Assembly (NCBI GenBank): GCA_026315105.1
Contig: CM048744.1
Location: 314,037,270-314,101,269 of the forward strand
Reading direction: 5' to 3'
DNA from: Locusta migratoria
Lineage: Eukaryota > Arthropoda > Insecta > Orthoptera > Acrididae
DNA length: 64,000 nucleotides
In this document: positions 42,799 to 53,980 of the stretch, in pieces
Numbering within the stretch: position 1 is the stretch's first letter
Layout: every line of letters starts with the position of its first letter
The notes under the pieces: generated by a model
What the model was told of the DNA's origin: nothing
The model's database searches: none
The model's input: only the letters and a program-made list of their open reading frames with translations
Made by a program: the position numbers and the translations under genes

Positions 42799-43065
42799 TT
42801 ATATATGTTGTACTTTACCTCCCATTAGCATGCACTTTGTTTTCTCAGTATTAACTACCAAAACCCATTTACTACATTCTACAATTAACTTCTCAAGCAA
42901 ATAATTAATACCCTGTTCATCGTCTGCTGTTACGATTTGGTCATCTGCAAAGAGAATAGTATGTATCTCCCTTTCTCCGAAATGTATTCCCATCAGTCTG
43001 CATTTTCTAATCCAATCCGGAAGTAGGCAGCTTCCTTGCATCACCCCCCTCCCCTTTGTTGTCAA
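42799..43065 (-). pseudogene. Reverse transcriptase fragment with FADDQ motif
   Basis: The 88-residue frame contains GVMQGSCLLPDWI (decayed motif B, usually RQG-C-LSP), MGIHFGEREIHTILFADDQI (motif C, Asp pair intact) and VECSKWVLVVNTEKTKCMLM. This is the palm of an RT with FADDQ, seen in some insect LINEs. It is a family distinct from the RTE and TAGATG-tail LINEs here. 5' and 3' parts were not found. Confidence 0.8.
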
Positions 43066-43461
43066 AATTGGATCAGAGCTTCAATTTCCGATTTGTACTG
43101 TGCCTTATTACAGCTACATTACCATCTACTTCTATAAAAGTGGATGTATGTTTGTTCGCTACGGACTCCAAGACGCTGGAGCAATTTTGATGAAATTTTC
43201 AGATTATTCCATTGGGTGATCCTATGAAGTTTACTAGCGATCGCATCAAGATATTTATTAACGTATACATGGAACTTTATGTCTGGCACTTGGAACGACA
43301 GTAGAGCACCTAGCGGAGGAATGGGCCAACCGTTCCTAGCATACAAATCTTCTGTTAATGCAGTGCTGCCGCTTGGAGCGCTAGCGTCCCTTCAGTGCCT
43401 GTTCTTGTTAAACTGTATATTTATTATTATGTTGGCGGTGATCCGCAGCAGAGATAAATTC
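43066..43461. other. Non-coding DNA
   Basis: 43120-43230 ('ctataaaagtggatgtatg ... gagcaattttgatgaaatt') has the look of a dispersed repeat, but there is no partner in the window. Confidence 0.35.
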
Positions 43462-43655
43462 ATCCATGTAAATACTTCGCATATCGCGAAATTTCCCGAC
43501 GTCTGCTGCTCCTATAACGATCTGCAACACATGAAAATTTGACCCGGGTTCGAGTCCCGGTCCGGCACAAATTTTCATGTGTTGCAGATCGTTTGTCTCT
43601 CTTATAGGAGCATCAGACGTCGGGAAATTTCGCGATATGCGAAGTATATACATGG
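43462..43655. repeat. 80-bp inverted repeat with a tRNA T-arm loop
   Basis: The left arm 43462-43541 and right arm 43568-43655 are near-identical inverted copies ('cgcatatcgcgaaatttccc', 'gatctgcaacacatgaaa'), differing by one 10-base indel and about three substitutions. The 26-base loop 'acccgggttcgagtcccggt...' is a B box/T-arm sequence from a tRNA-derived SINE. The expected 5' half of the tRNA head is replaced by an inverted copy of the SINE body. Confidence 0.9.
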
Positions 43656-43978
43656 ATAAACTGTATATTGATAGTATCGCTACAGTTTATTTTTTCTCCG
43701 CTAGGTGTTACTGTAATTCCAAGGACCAGACAAAAACGTTTTACATATACGATTGTTCATACACACATCGAATTTTACAGATCTAGAATATAAGTCCCAT
43801 CCATGCTAAGCGGGGGCGGGTCGCTAGATTGAAATATATTCGTCTCCCAGTAATGTAAACGCTTATTGAATTCCAAAATGATAGAAACTGTAAGAACGTA
43901 TTTGAATGCACTTAAATGGGCAGTTTTGTTTTTATAGGGTAAACTCGTGAAATCATATTTTATTCCGTTATCTTACGA

Positions 43979-44190
43979 GCTGCGGTGGAGTGGTCGAGCG
44001 TTCTAAAGCGCCTTGCTACGCAGCAAGAAGTTGCACGCCGTTGGGGGTTCGAATCCTCCTTCGAGCATGGATGTTTGTGTTGTCCTGAGAATAAGTTCCT
44101 TTAACTTAGTTTAAGTGGTTTGTAAGACGACGGATTGATGACCAACGTAGTTGTCCCTTAGATTTACAAATATTTGAAATTCTTTTTTTA
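43979..44190 (+). mobile_element. SINE, B-related variant
   Basis: 10-bp TSD 'tatcttacga' (43969-43978 and 44191-44200). The head 'gtggagtggtcgagcgttct' with B box 'gggttcgaatcc' differs from families A and B, and the 3' module is diverged ('cggattgatgaccaacgtag'). Confidence 0.9.
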
Positions 44191-44200
44191 TATCTTACGA

Positions 44201-44632
44201 CGTTATTCGCTACTTGTTTAGGTGCACAAGAATATAGTGATCAACAACAAATCCAGGAATCAATTGATAGTAAATCATGATACACATTCTGAATCGAGAA
44301 ACAGTATTATCCCTAGGATTACTGGACTTGAATATAAGATGAAAGCTGCAAAATGAAATTGCTGGTAACAGAATTTAACTAAACGTTTCTATTACGATAG
44401 TACTATCAGTAAATATTACTTTTGATTCTATAAAGTATCTTAAAAGTTGTAATTACAGTTTATTTTTAGATTGACTCAGTTTATTTTCATTGAATTTCAC
44501 GGTCCCTGCTCGCAACAAAGAAATCAAATTGGTCGCTGCTATAAGAAAGGTTTGGGAGCCCTCGGCTATTCCAAAAAAATTATAAACTATTGAGAGTCCT
44601 TCTGCAGTACGCATTCAGGGGGTGGAAATATA
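44201..44632. other. AT-rich non-coding DNA
   Basis: Nothing recognised. Confidence 0.4.
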
Positions 44633-45666
44633 CGAGGGTCGAAACTTAAATAGTGGGAACTATTTATTCACAACCGATACAAAAGCGTAACATGTTTGCA
44701 CCTATTACTGTTCTTCAAAGTAGTCGCCATAGTTGTGTAAGATCCGTTTCAAGCGATGCGGAAGGGATAGTATCCGTTAGCAGGCCCTGTTCTGTTGATG
44801 GCGCGAATGGAGCGGTCTACTGCCTGTCGAATCTGTGGAACAGTTCTGAAGCGAATGATACGAAGTGGTTCCTTCACCTTCGGAATCAAAGTCACAAGGA
44901 CTTAAGTCCGGGGAGTATGGTGGATGGTATAGTACTTCCCAGTCCCATGGAACGAACAGCTTTCGCTGTATGCGCTCGTGCATTGTCGTGCAAAATGATG
45001 GGTGGGTTGCGCAGAGTTGCCGCTTCTTTCGCAAAGCGGGTCGCACGTGATGCTCCAAAAACGAACAGTAATACTGTGCACTGACGGTCTGCCGTGGAGG
45101 AATTTAATGTGTTAGTGTAACACCATCACAGTCGTACACAAGAATCTCCATAACTTTCACCATACTGGGGTTCTGATGCACTTTCGACTTTTGCGATGAC
45201 TCATAATGACGCCATTCGTTGGACTGGCGTTTCAGTTTTGGCTCGTACTTTGTGGCCCGTGCTTCATCCAGTGTTACGATAAGGCGTAAGAAAGCCTCTC
45301 CTTCGCTAACATAACGCTCCAAGTGTGCCTGAGCACCGTCGTAACGCGTCCATTTCTGCATATCCGTCAATTCATGTGGAACTCATCGTGATGCAATTTG
45401 TCGTATACTCACGCACATTCAATCTTGATTCAACTCCGTTGTTCCTGTTTCAAAAACATAGTGATAGCCTTAGCGTTACACCGCTCGCTCACAAGTGTCT
45501 GTTTTTTTCTCGACTGTGCGTAAGCCTGTGACGTGGGACGAGCGAGTCCATTTGCTCGGAGGTAAGGTACAGTACGTATGTCAACAATGTGTAGTATTCG
45601 CGGTAATAGTAGATTCCGTTGCATAGTCTCTTCACAGTCTTGTCACTATTTAAGTTTTAACCCTCC
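44633..45666 (-). mobile_element. mariner element, decayed
   Basis: TA on both sides (44631-44632 and 45667-45668). TIRs are 'gagggtcgaaacttaaatag' and complement 'gagggttaaaacttaaatag'. Minus-strand frame 45104-45370 has IVTLDEARATKYEPKLKRQS and NEWRHYESS (first catalytic Asp; relatives read GDET, here LDEA), then MEILVYDCDGV (second Asp). Frame 44777-45058 has VLYHPPYSPDLSPCDF (third Asp of DD34D). These are separated by frameshifts, and the N-terminal helix-turn-helix region (45380-45600) is scrambled. At 1034 bp it is shorter than a full mariner (about 1.3 kb). Confidence 0.9.
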
Positions 45667-45674
45667 TATTTTTG

Positions 45675-45772
45675 TAAGACTAAGAGACGTAATTGCTAAG
45701 GTCATCGGCCCCTAGAGTTACAGATTAGTTAAACTAATTTAAACCAATTTATTCTAAGAATAACTCACACTC
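45675..45772 (-). mobile_element. SINE 3' module, truncated
   Basis: 'cgtaattgctaaggtcatcg' and 'cccctagagttacagattag' match the 3' half of the SINE family with 'gctaaggtcatcagtcccta'. Cut off at 45772 by the next SINE. Confidence 0.65.
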
Positions 45773-45958
45773 ATGTTTGTAAATCTATCGGTCCAAACTG
45801 CGTGGTCATCAGTCCGTAGCTTACAAGCTACTTAAACTAAGGTAAACTAAGGACAAACACACACACCCATGCCCCAGGGAGGACTCTAACCTCCGACGGC
45901 GAGCAACCGCGCGCTCCGCAGCTAGGCGCCTTAGACCGCTCGGCTACTCCACTGTGGC
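45773..45958 (-). mobile_element. SINE family B
   Basis: Body intact from 'atgtttgtaaatctatcggt' to the head ending 'ggctactccactgtggc'. B box complement reads 'actctaacctc', one change from consensus. No clear TSD. Confidence 0.85.
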
Positions 45959-46440
45959 TTCAACCGTTTCAATCTTTAGCGTCACTGGTCGGATAACTGA
46001 ATAAATATCTCTCCATTCCCGCCAACAATATGCTTACTGTGACCTAAGTTAGTACTAGCAAAAACACCCATATTTCAAACTGATGATGTGCAGACACATA
46101 CACAAACAGGTTCAGAGGAGCTTTGTTGAGCAACATAAAATTATCAAATATCTCTCCTATACATCACAACTTGAGTGTTTTAACGTAATCGAATCGTTGT
46201 AGGGAGTTTTAAAGCAGAGAGTGAAGACTAAATTTATAGCTCTGACATCGTTGCAGTAATAGTTAACGTTCTTTCGGAAACCATAAAAGTACTTTAAGAA
46301 TCCATTCCTCAAAGAGTTGCAGCTGTTTCCAAGACCAATGGTAAACCATCTTAATTAATTACCTGCTTATCAGGGTTTTGCTATGGCTGGCAGTACAGTA
46401 TCTATGTTAGGTGTTAATGTTAGTATACAGACAAATCAAC
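45959..46440. other. Non-coding DNA, nothing recognised
   Basis: No motif seen. Confidence 0.4.
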
Positions 46441-46720
46441 ATGAGTTCACAAAGAAACCATTGTGCGCAACGCAACTTGTCTATTCTTTTACGAGATCAA
46501 CACATACGAGAATACACCCACAGGTGTTTCTTGACTTCCAGAAGACATTCGACACGGTTCCGCACTTACGCCTACTGAATATAATATAATCGTCTGGAAT
46601 ATCAGGACTAAAATAAACACCACATGATAGCCTCAACGGAGAGAGGTCTTCCGACGTGAAAGTAATATCAGACGTGCCCCACGGGAGTTATATAGACCAT
46701 TTCTTTTCACAATATACATG
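46441..46720 (+). pseudogene. LINE reverse transcriptase scrap
   Basis: VFLDFQKTFDTVPHLRLL (46526-46579) is RT motif A of a CR1/Jockey-type LINE. Farther on, VISDVPHGSYIDHFF (46662-46706) is a decayed motif B (usually GVPQGSVLGP). No other domain or tail remains. Confidence 0.75.
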
Positions 46721-48285
46721 GTACAGTATTATTAAAAAGGTGTTGAGTATTTTGAGAGGTAGTAGGACAGATAGTAACAAGGAAACTAAGTCGCACAAAG
46801 GTGGGTCCGCAATCTCTCTGAGGCAGCCGCGTGTATATATAGTCGAAGCATACTGTGCCAGTGTAATGTTAAATTTGCAGAAATTGTTACCTGAAAATAA
46901 AAAAAAGTGTATAGGTAATTAAATTTCATATAGGGTTTATAATTGATGACAATCGAGCCAAGCTGGCAAAATTTACCAAAACAATTCGAAAGTTGCAAAA
47001 AACGGTTTTTCTTAAATAAATAAATACGATAAGTTCGTTGGGAATATGTTAGATTAGAAAGTTGTAGCCCTTAAGAATATCTATAGATTGGTTTTATGCA
47101 CGTATCGATTGCTTTATAACTGTTCGATATATATTGAAAAAACACTAAAATATTTGGCGTACGTATTGCACAAAACAAAACAAAGAAGTTATTTTTTTTG
47201 AAAAAATGAAAATTATTCAACAATTTTCCAATTTCTTAATTTTTATTTTTTATTTTTAAGAAATGGCGTTTTTGAAAATTGCCTAGAGTTTCTCGGGGGA
47301 ACGACCTAGTGTAACGGTTTTTGGTCTTTTTTCTTCGTGAAGAGTTGTAATATCATGCTATTAAATATTTTTTAATATTTTGTTAATTATAAGTATCAAA
47401 GAAGAATGACTTATAAGAACTTGCACTATTTTGGGCCTGTTTTCTTCAACTAACTATTTCTATTCTAATAAAATTCTAGGGGACGTAATTACATTTTATA
47501 GCAATGTCCTTCAAGGAGCTTAATATTGATCACTTACACTAGTAAGACAAAAATACTTGGGTATGTTGCATTGTTTTCTAGTATTACTAACCGATTGGTA
47601 ACGTGAAGCGTGCAGGCTCGTAGTGCCTTGAACTAGAGCATATAGGAAATGAAATTTCACACAGGGTTTCTGTTTAATGAAATTTCCTGTTTTTAAATTT
47701 TCATATCTTGACATTTTTCATTTGGAGTAGCCGTTTTTGAATTATAGAAGTTTGAGCCAACATTTTTGCTAATTTGGTAAAAATGAGCATACTTTGAAAA
47801 CTGGTTATGGCCAAATGGCTGTACCGATTTTGATATTTGGTCATTCGACGTAAAATTTATGCTCATTTATTTTGGCAAGGATAAAATTTTTGGTAGGCTG
47901 CATACTTTCCGAGTAACAGGCGAAAATCTGTAGAAAGTGCCAGAATTTCGCATTTTCTGGCCAGAAAAAGTTGTCGCGAGTGTTTTGAAGGTAGAGAACT
48001 TGCTGCATCTAGACTTTCTCATTAATGTATTGTCTACGTTGTGAAGAATGTACCATGTCCGCAATCACTATAGATGTTTTATGAAATGCATTCTAACCAT
48101 CGGCTGTTTTATTAAGCCACTTATTGTCTATATGTATTTTCCTGCTCTGTTTTTCAACTTTTATTACGGGAAATAGACAATGACCGTAACTGGTAGATAA
48201 TAAAGGTTTTAGTAAAACAACCGATTTTAAAGTCCTTTTATAAAATACCTGTCGAAAGAAATAGTTACAGGTGTGCTTCATGAAT
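46721..48285. other. Long AT-rich non-coding stretch
   Basis: Two loosely similar segments, around 46915-46940 and 47645-47680 ('taaatttcatatagggttta' and 'gaaatttcacacagggtttc'), may be remnants of one repeat. No coding motifs. Confidence 0.4.
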
Positions 48286-48469
48286 AATGGCAGCATCACA
48301 CTTTCGTTCTAATGTTGACGAACACCTGACCGCTGGACTGGTCAGGCACCCCGTACACCTTGGTCTGCTGGCTCCTCAGACCTCAGTCCCAGAGAATTTT
48401 TGTTATGGAGACACTTCTGGAAGTGGTTTACGTACAGACACTCCGTGCTACCTTAGTACGTATCAGAAG

Positions 48470-48605
48470 GTACTACAACGCGCGGATGTATTTGAAAGTC
48501 CCCAGGTTCGTAACCCGGTTTCGTCACACAATTTTAATCTGCCACGAACTTTCATATCAGCCCACACTCCGCTGCAGACTGAAAGTTTCATTCTGTTTTG
48601 CAGAA
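48470..48605 (+). mobile_element. tRNA-derived SINE, other family
   Basis: A B-box-like 'ccccaggttcgtaacccgg' is followed by 'cacacaattttaatctgcca', 'gaactttcatatcagcccac' and 'cactccgctgcagactgaaa', a tail I associate with a widespread insect SINE. The head is not recognisable. The long frame 48287-48772 overlapping it has no known domain. Confidence 0.6.
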
Positions 48606-48952
48606 GTTCGGCTGGGAGCTTGGTATTGCTCCGAATGATTTTTTTTCACATCAAGAAATTCCTGTCCTCTGGCCAGATTTTTGACGACACCGAAGAACTG
48701 AAGACAACTATCAGACGCTGGAGCCATTCACGGGCGGCAGACTTGTGCGACACAAGAATACACACGATGTGACATGTGTCTCAATTCTTTTGCTTGGACG
48801 TCATACGATGCGAACTCCCCACCCGATCCATCGAGCAGGGAATTCTCGACTGAGATGCGTCCGTCATGAAGTGCTAAAAGGCTAAGATCCTCTCCTGTAT
48901 CAATCCTAGTTTGCACACACAAGGGGAAAAAACACCCCGTAGACTAGATGTT

Positions 48953-49865
48953 TATACTCCGTTCACCGAAACGAGAGACATTCTGTAAACACACTGAGGC
49001 GCGTGACCAGGGGTGGACAAAACAGGGTCGCTTGCTCAATTTTGCTGCATCCGTTTCAGGAGTAAGGTCGTTGTGAGTTTCGTTATATATCTGTGCTATT
49101 AGAAGTCAAACATTTAAATTTCATTTCTTGTAATACATTATAAAATGTGATTATCTCCGAAAATTTCCCACATTTGCACATTCGCTTACGACAACAAGTC
49201 TGCCGGCCGCGGTGGCCGAGGGGACTGAGGCGCTCCAGTCACGGTCTGCATGGCCCCTACGGTCGGGGGTTCGAATCCCCCCTCGGGCATGGATATTTGT
49301 GCCGTCCTAGTTCGTAAGTAGTTCATAAGTAGTTTGTAAGTTTAGGGACTGATGACCCCGTAGTTAAGTCCCATAGACTATACAAACATTTGAACATTGT
49401 TGAATTTGACAACAAGTCTTGGAAATTTCTTACGAACAACTTCTCTTCGTGTCGCATTTCAGTCAAAGTCATCAAGACGTTCTTAAAGCTTTGTCGTAAT
49501 TCTTTTCTTTTTTTCCCCTTAGAGGCTTCTAAGAGTGCGTAGCTTTTTATTCACTGTTTTCATAACAATACCAGTCACTGACTCTTCTGGACACAACAGC
49601 TGCGTTTTATACACTCTAGGAATTATGTGTTTGTGTAAATAACTTTATTACTTCTTCTTTGATTGGTTCTTGGGTGAACTCAAATTGATGGATGACATAA
49701 TGAGGTTAATCTTATGTGATACCAATGAGAGAAAACGAGACACGTAGAATATGAATGCTGAATGTTATTGTAAACACTAATATTTACGTTACTATTCAGC
49801 AACTGGTCCTTTAAGATGAAGTTAACATTCAACGCCTATTATCACTGCTTAACACTTATTATGAG
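48953..49865. mobile_element. Element X, copy 2 (right end missing)
   Basis: The left end 'ttatactccgttcaccgaaa' is followed by the same terminal repeat as copy 1, through 'gaccaggggtggacaaaaca' to 'gctgcatccgtttcagga'. The interior matches copy 1 at 'ctggacacaacagctgcgtt', 'gatgacataatgaggtt' and 'cagcaactggtcctttaaga' in the same direction as the plus strand of 40300-40780. The right repeat is absent. A family A SINE lies inside. Confidence 0.75.
49202..49407 (+). mobile_element. SINE family A in element X copy 2
   Basis: Perfect 12-bp TSD 'gacaacaagtct' (49190-49201 and 49408-49419). Confidence 0.95.
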
Positions 49866-50160
49866 AGAGACCGTTAGGGTGTTTTAAATGTGGCCTATGG
49901 CAACACTGTTCTGCTTGCGACCATCCCCTCCACAGTACCTTCACATTGTTAAATAATATACGTGGCAGAAGCATTGTAGTCCAGTTTGTGGCTTCTGGCT
50001 GGCAGCTAAGCATTGATTTTATAAAACCTGCAGGTATGTCGGATTACGTTTGCAATGGCTCGGTTTCTAAGAACGGATGTTTCGCATTACGTTAATTTTA
50101 TTTTTTGTATTACGTCTTTTCTTGTGTGATATGCTTTTTCTTATATGTTTAGAAGACGTC

Positions 50161-50552
50161 ATGACGGATAATGCTTCAGAAGGCAATCGTAAACCTGCGA
50201 GAGGCGCAAAAAATTAGGGGATGCGGTGTAGTGATCCCAATTTTGAGGAAAAAAAAAAAAAACTTTCAGAGTGGTTGCAGGAGAGCGGTGTTGAATCAGA
50301 GATGGAAAATGATTACTCAGTTGCTGATTCTGACTTTACAATTACTGACGCAAGAAAAGACGATGAGAGAAGAAGAAACGATGGGAACACGCTGATAGTG
50401 GCATTAGTGATGAAGATGATGATGATAACGATTATTACAATTTATTGGAAGATGAACAGGAAATAATTAGTGACAATACACTAGGAGAACAAGACGGCAT
50501 GCCAGATATTTATGTTGGGAAAAAGAACAAAAAAGATTTTGTATGGAAATGA
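50161..50552 (+). pseudogene. Possible piggyBac-type transposase N-terminus
   Basis: A frame starting ATG at 50161 reads MTDNASEGNRKPARGAKN, a stop, then CSDPNFEEKKKKLSEWLQES and EMENDYSVADSDF. After a frameshift near 50390 it gives an acidic block, SGISDEDDDDNDYYNLLEDE, then MPDIYVGKKNKKDFVWK and stop. An acidic N-terminus followed by a 'G-K-x-W' segment is usual in piggyBac-type transposases, and 'aaggg|TTAA' at 51131-51139 could be the element's right end. No catalytic part follows and no left end was found. Assignment is tentative. Confidence 0.45.
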
Positions 50553-50739
50553 GTGGAACCAATAAAAACAATAAACTCATTAATTTTGAACAAATGAAAC
50601 TTATTTAATACGCAATTTGATGTTCATTTGAAATTCACAGAATATTATGCTAAACACATTAATAAATTATAAAAAATAATAAATGTATGAAAAAATATTG
50701 TCGCGTTGAAATGGGAGCAGGCTTGACTTAGTAGGGTAC

Positions 50740-51060
50740 TGAACACAGCACTTATACTGAAAGCACGTTTATTACGAACTCAACATACACGCAGCACTGA
50801 CTGCCTCTCAGGCAGAGTGCCCTGCTGTTTATACACAGACAGAATTTACCAGAAATTAGAAGAAGAGTTAACATAAGAAACAAGTAGAATTTACAAGTGA
50901 ACATAAGAAAGATGTAGAACATTCTGGAATTGTTAATTACAAAGAAATAAATTTTTGCCGGTGGGCGGGATTGAACCGGCGACCTTTCAGCACAGCAGTC
51001 CATGACGCTATCCCGTGCGTCACGCCGACTGTCGGTGTTCGTGGTCTCTCGCGGCAATAT
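50740..51060 (-). mobile_element. tRNA-derived SINE, other family
   Basis: On the minus strand, 'gtcggcgtgacgcacgggat' (A-box-like) and 'ggtcgccggttcaatcccgc' (B box) are 60 bases apart, then 'accggcaaaaatttatttct'. The extent of the body (down to 50740) is estimated. The frame 50752-51057 is incidental. Confidence 0.6.
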
Positions 51061-51161
51061 TGACGAGGAAAAATCCCGTCTGTCAGTCCGGATGTTTCTA
51101 ATAATGTACTATCGACCTATGTTTCCGTTTAAGGGTTAATGACAAGACAGACAACGACCTT

Positions 51162-51572
51162 CAGAAATGTTCAAATGTTTGTTAAGCTTATGGGACTTAA
51201 CTACGTGATAATCAGTCCCTAAGCTTACAAACTACTTATGAACTACTTACGAACTAGGACGGCACTGGCCGCGGTGGAGTAGCCGAGCGGTCTAAAGCGC
51301 CTCGCTGCGGAGCGCGCGGTTTTTCGCCGTGGATGTTCGAGTCCTCCCTGGGGCTGGGTGTGTGTGTTTGTCCTTAGGTTAGTTTACCTAGGTTTAAGTA
51401 GTTTGTAAGCTACGGACTGATGACCACGCAGTTTGGTCCGATAGAATTACAAACATTTGAACATTTGGACGGCACAAATATCCATGCCCGAGGGGGGATT
51501 CGAACCCCCGACCGTAGTGGCCGTGCAGACCGTGACTGAAGCGCCTCAGTCCCTTCGGCCACCGCGGCCGGC
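51162..51572 (-). mobile_element. SINE family A, itself split by a SINE B
   Basis: TSD 'acaacgacctt' at 51151-51161 and 51573-51583. The two halves join at 'ggacggcac', which is duplicated around the inner SINE. Confidence 0.95.
51266..51466 (+). mobile_element. SINE family B inside SINE A
   Basis: 9-bp TSD 'ggacggcac' (51257-51265 and 51467-51475). Head and 3' hairpin module present; 'cgcggtttttcgcc' replaces the usual 'ggttgctcgcc'. Confidence 0.95.
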
Positions 51573-51690
51573 ACAACGACCTTACACCTGAAGCGGATGC
51601 AGCGAGCGACCCTGTTCTGTCCACCCCTGGTGACGCGCCTCGGTGTGTTTACAGTACGTCTCTCGTTTCGGTGAACGGAGTATAGTTGTA

Positions 51691-52030
51691 AGGTAACGGG
51701 AAGTGCGCTGGACTAGAGGGGGCCCTCGGCTAGCGCGGCCCCACCGTGGCCGCTGCAGACGCCAGGTCAGCGGCAGCCCGCAGTGTGGCTGCGTGGGCGG
51801 CCGGCGGTGACGCAGGTCGCAGAGCGCGCTCCGCCAGGCCCGGCGCGGCGCTGCATCGATCCCCACCTGTTGCCGCCTCCAGCCTCATTCCGGAGCACCG
51901 CGGCGTACTCGACGCGAGGCGGCCGCGGACCGACACACCCAGCACGCCAAACACTGCCGCCGGCCTCAGCCGACTGGCTCAACTGCAGCACAGTCTAAAG
52001 CCCGCTTCACACGATCGACTCTGTGGTGAA
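51691..52030. other. GC-rich island, function unknown
   Basis: CpG-rich block next to element X with several overlapping frames (51746-52069, 51783-51998 and minus-strand ones). No domain recognised. It could be a promoter or exon, or just a GC-rich repeat. Confidence 0.4.
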
Positions 52031-52171
52031 AACTCAACTACTCGAAGAGCGTGCGCCTTTCGTGCCTGAGCGTAAGACATCAACCAACCCCATCGCGAGA
52101 GCGTCTATGACGTCAATGATTTACAAATTGTGCCGAGTGTGGAGTTATAAATTTTCGAGTGTGCTGCAGAA

Positions 52172-53530
52172 TCGCTCTTGCGAAACGCAGCTTACCCTTT
52201 ATTCACATGAAGTGATAAGTGCCATCTACAAGGGATCTCAAACTGATTCGATATTTCTGGATTTCCGGAAAGCTTTTGACACTGCGGCTTCTAATGAAAT
52301 TCCGTGCTTATGGAATATCTCCCCAATTGCGATTGGATTCATGATTTCCTATCAGAAAGGACACAGTTCGTTGTAATTGACGGTAAGTCATCGAGTAAAA
52401 CGGAAGTGATATCTGGCGTTCCCCAGGGAAGCGTTATAGGCCCCTACTCTTTCTTGTGTTTATAAACGATTTAGGAGACAATCTGAATAGCTCCCTTAGA
52501 CTGTTCGCAGATGATGCTGTCGTTTATCGGTTAGTGAAGTCAATTGAGGATCAAAAGCAACTGCAAAGCGATTTAGACAAAATTTCTACATGGTGTGAAA
52601 ATTGGCAATTGACACTGAACGCCGCGGTGGAGTAACCCAGTGGTCTAAAGCGCCTCGCTGCGGAGTGCGCGGTTGCTCGCCATGGAGGTTCGAGTCCTTC
52701 CTGGGCCTGGGTGTGTGTGTGTGTTGTCCTTACATTAGTTTACCAAGGTTTAAGTCGTTTGTAAGCTACGGACTGCTGACCACGCAGTTTGGTCCGATAG
52801 ATTTACAAACATTTTTTGACACTAAATAAAGAAAAGTGAGATGTAATACACATGACCACTAAAAGAAATCCACTGAACTTCAATTACGCGATAAATCAGT
52901 CAAACTTTAAAGTCGTAAATTCTACTAAATACGTTGTAGTTACAACTACGAACAACTTAGACTGGAGAGAACACATAGAAAATATTGTGGGGAAGGCGAA
53001 CCAAAGATGACGTTTCATTGGCAGAACGCTTCGAAGATGCACCAGCTCCACCAAAGAGACTGCCTACATCACACTTGTGCATCCTCTCCTGGACTACTGT
53101 TGCCCATTGTGGGACCCTCACCAGGTGGGACTGACGGAAGATATTGAAAGGATTCAGAGAAGGGCACCTCCTTTTGTTTTATCACGTTACGGGCGATGGG
53201 GGAAGGGGGGGGGGGGGAAAGAAGCGTCACGGAAATGTTGCACGAATTGGAGAGGAAATCATTAAAAGAAAAACGTTATGCATTGCGACGTGATCTGTTC
53301 GCGAAGTTTCAATCACCGACTTTTACTTATGAATGTGAAAATATTTTGCTAGCACCCACCTACTTAGGGACACATGACCATTTCAATAAAATAAGAGAAA
53401 TCAGATCGAAAACGGAACGCTTTAGGTGTTCTTTCTTCTCGCGCGCTATTAGAGAAAAGTTATGAAAGTGGTTAATGAACCCTCTGCCAAGCACTTAAAT
53501 GTGATTTGCAGAGTATCGATGTAGATGTAT
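52172..53530 (+). mobile_element. LINE (TAGATG tail), plus-strand copy split by a SINE
   Basis: It starts at 'atcgctcttgcgaaacgcag'. RT motif A reads IFLDFRKAFDT (52243-52275). Motif B follows in another frame ('ggcgttccccagggaagcgt', 52413-52432), then 'ctgttcgcagatgatgctgt' (52501-52520), encoding LFADDAV. The C-terminus is at 53077-53465 (WDPHQVGLTEDIERIQRRAP, LLAPTYLGTHDHFNKIREI). The 3' end is 'gatttgcagagtatcgatgtagatgta'. It has an expanded G run at 53205-53217 that shifts the frame. It is 5'-truncated. Confidence 0.9.
52620..52816 (+). mobile_element. SINE family B inside the LINE
   Basis: 'ttgacactgaa' (52609-52619) and 'ttgacactaaa' (right side from 52816) form an 11-bp TSD with one mismatch. 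It lies within the RT thumb region. Confidence 0.9.
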
Positions 53531-53766
53531 TATGCGTATGCGCAGAAACAAGTAACTGTAGTGGTATCTGCTAACATCGAAATTAACCTATTCAGGTAGA
53601 GCGAATTCATATTACAGAAATGCACTCGCATCTTCGTTAAATTTATTCTGTTGTTTGCTTTGTGTTTTCGTGACACCGAAAATGTTGCGCCAGAGCTTTG
53701 TGTTCTTTTTTTACTACTGCTCTCCTACAAAAGAGACGAAATATTTTCAAGCAGAAAAATATTTTC

Positions 53767-53969
53767 AAAATGTTCAAATGTTTGTATAGTTTATGGGACT
53801 TAACTACGGGGTCATCCATCAGTCCCTAAACTTACAAACTACTTATGAAATACTTACGAACTTGGACGGCACAAATATCCATGCCCGAGGGGGGATTCGA
53901 ACCCTCGACCGTAGTGGCCGTGCAGACCGTGACTGGAGTGCCTCAGTCTCCTCGGCCTCCGCGGCCGGC
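53767..53969 (-). mobile_element. SINE family A
   Basis: Perfect 11-bp TSD 'aaaatattttc' (53756-53766 and 53970-53980). The head has 'ggcctccgcggccggc'. Confidence 0.95.
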
Positions 53970-53980
53970 AAAATATTTTC

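Larger units (their letters stand above)
51140..51690. mobile_element. Element X, copy 3 (one end only)
   Basis: On the minus strand the end 'ctatactccgttcaccgaaa' (51690 downward) continues through 'gaccaggggtggacag' and 'cgcttcaggtgtaaggtcgt' and is then split by a SINE pair. Only this terminus is present. Confidence 0.7.

Noticed and set aside
48287..48772. 161-codon frame
   Set aside because: It overlaps a SINE tail on the same strand and has no known domain; the frame is probably chance.
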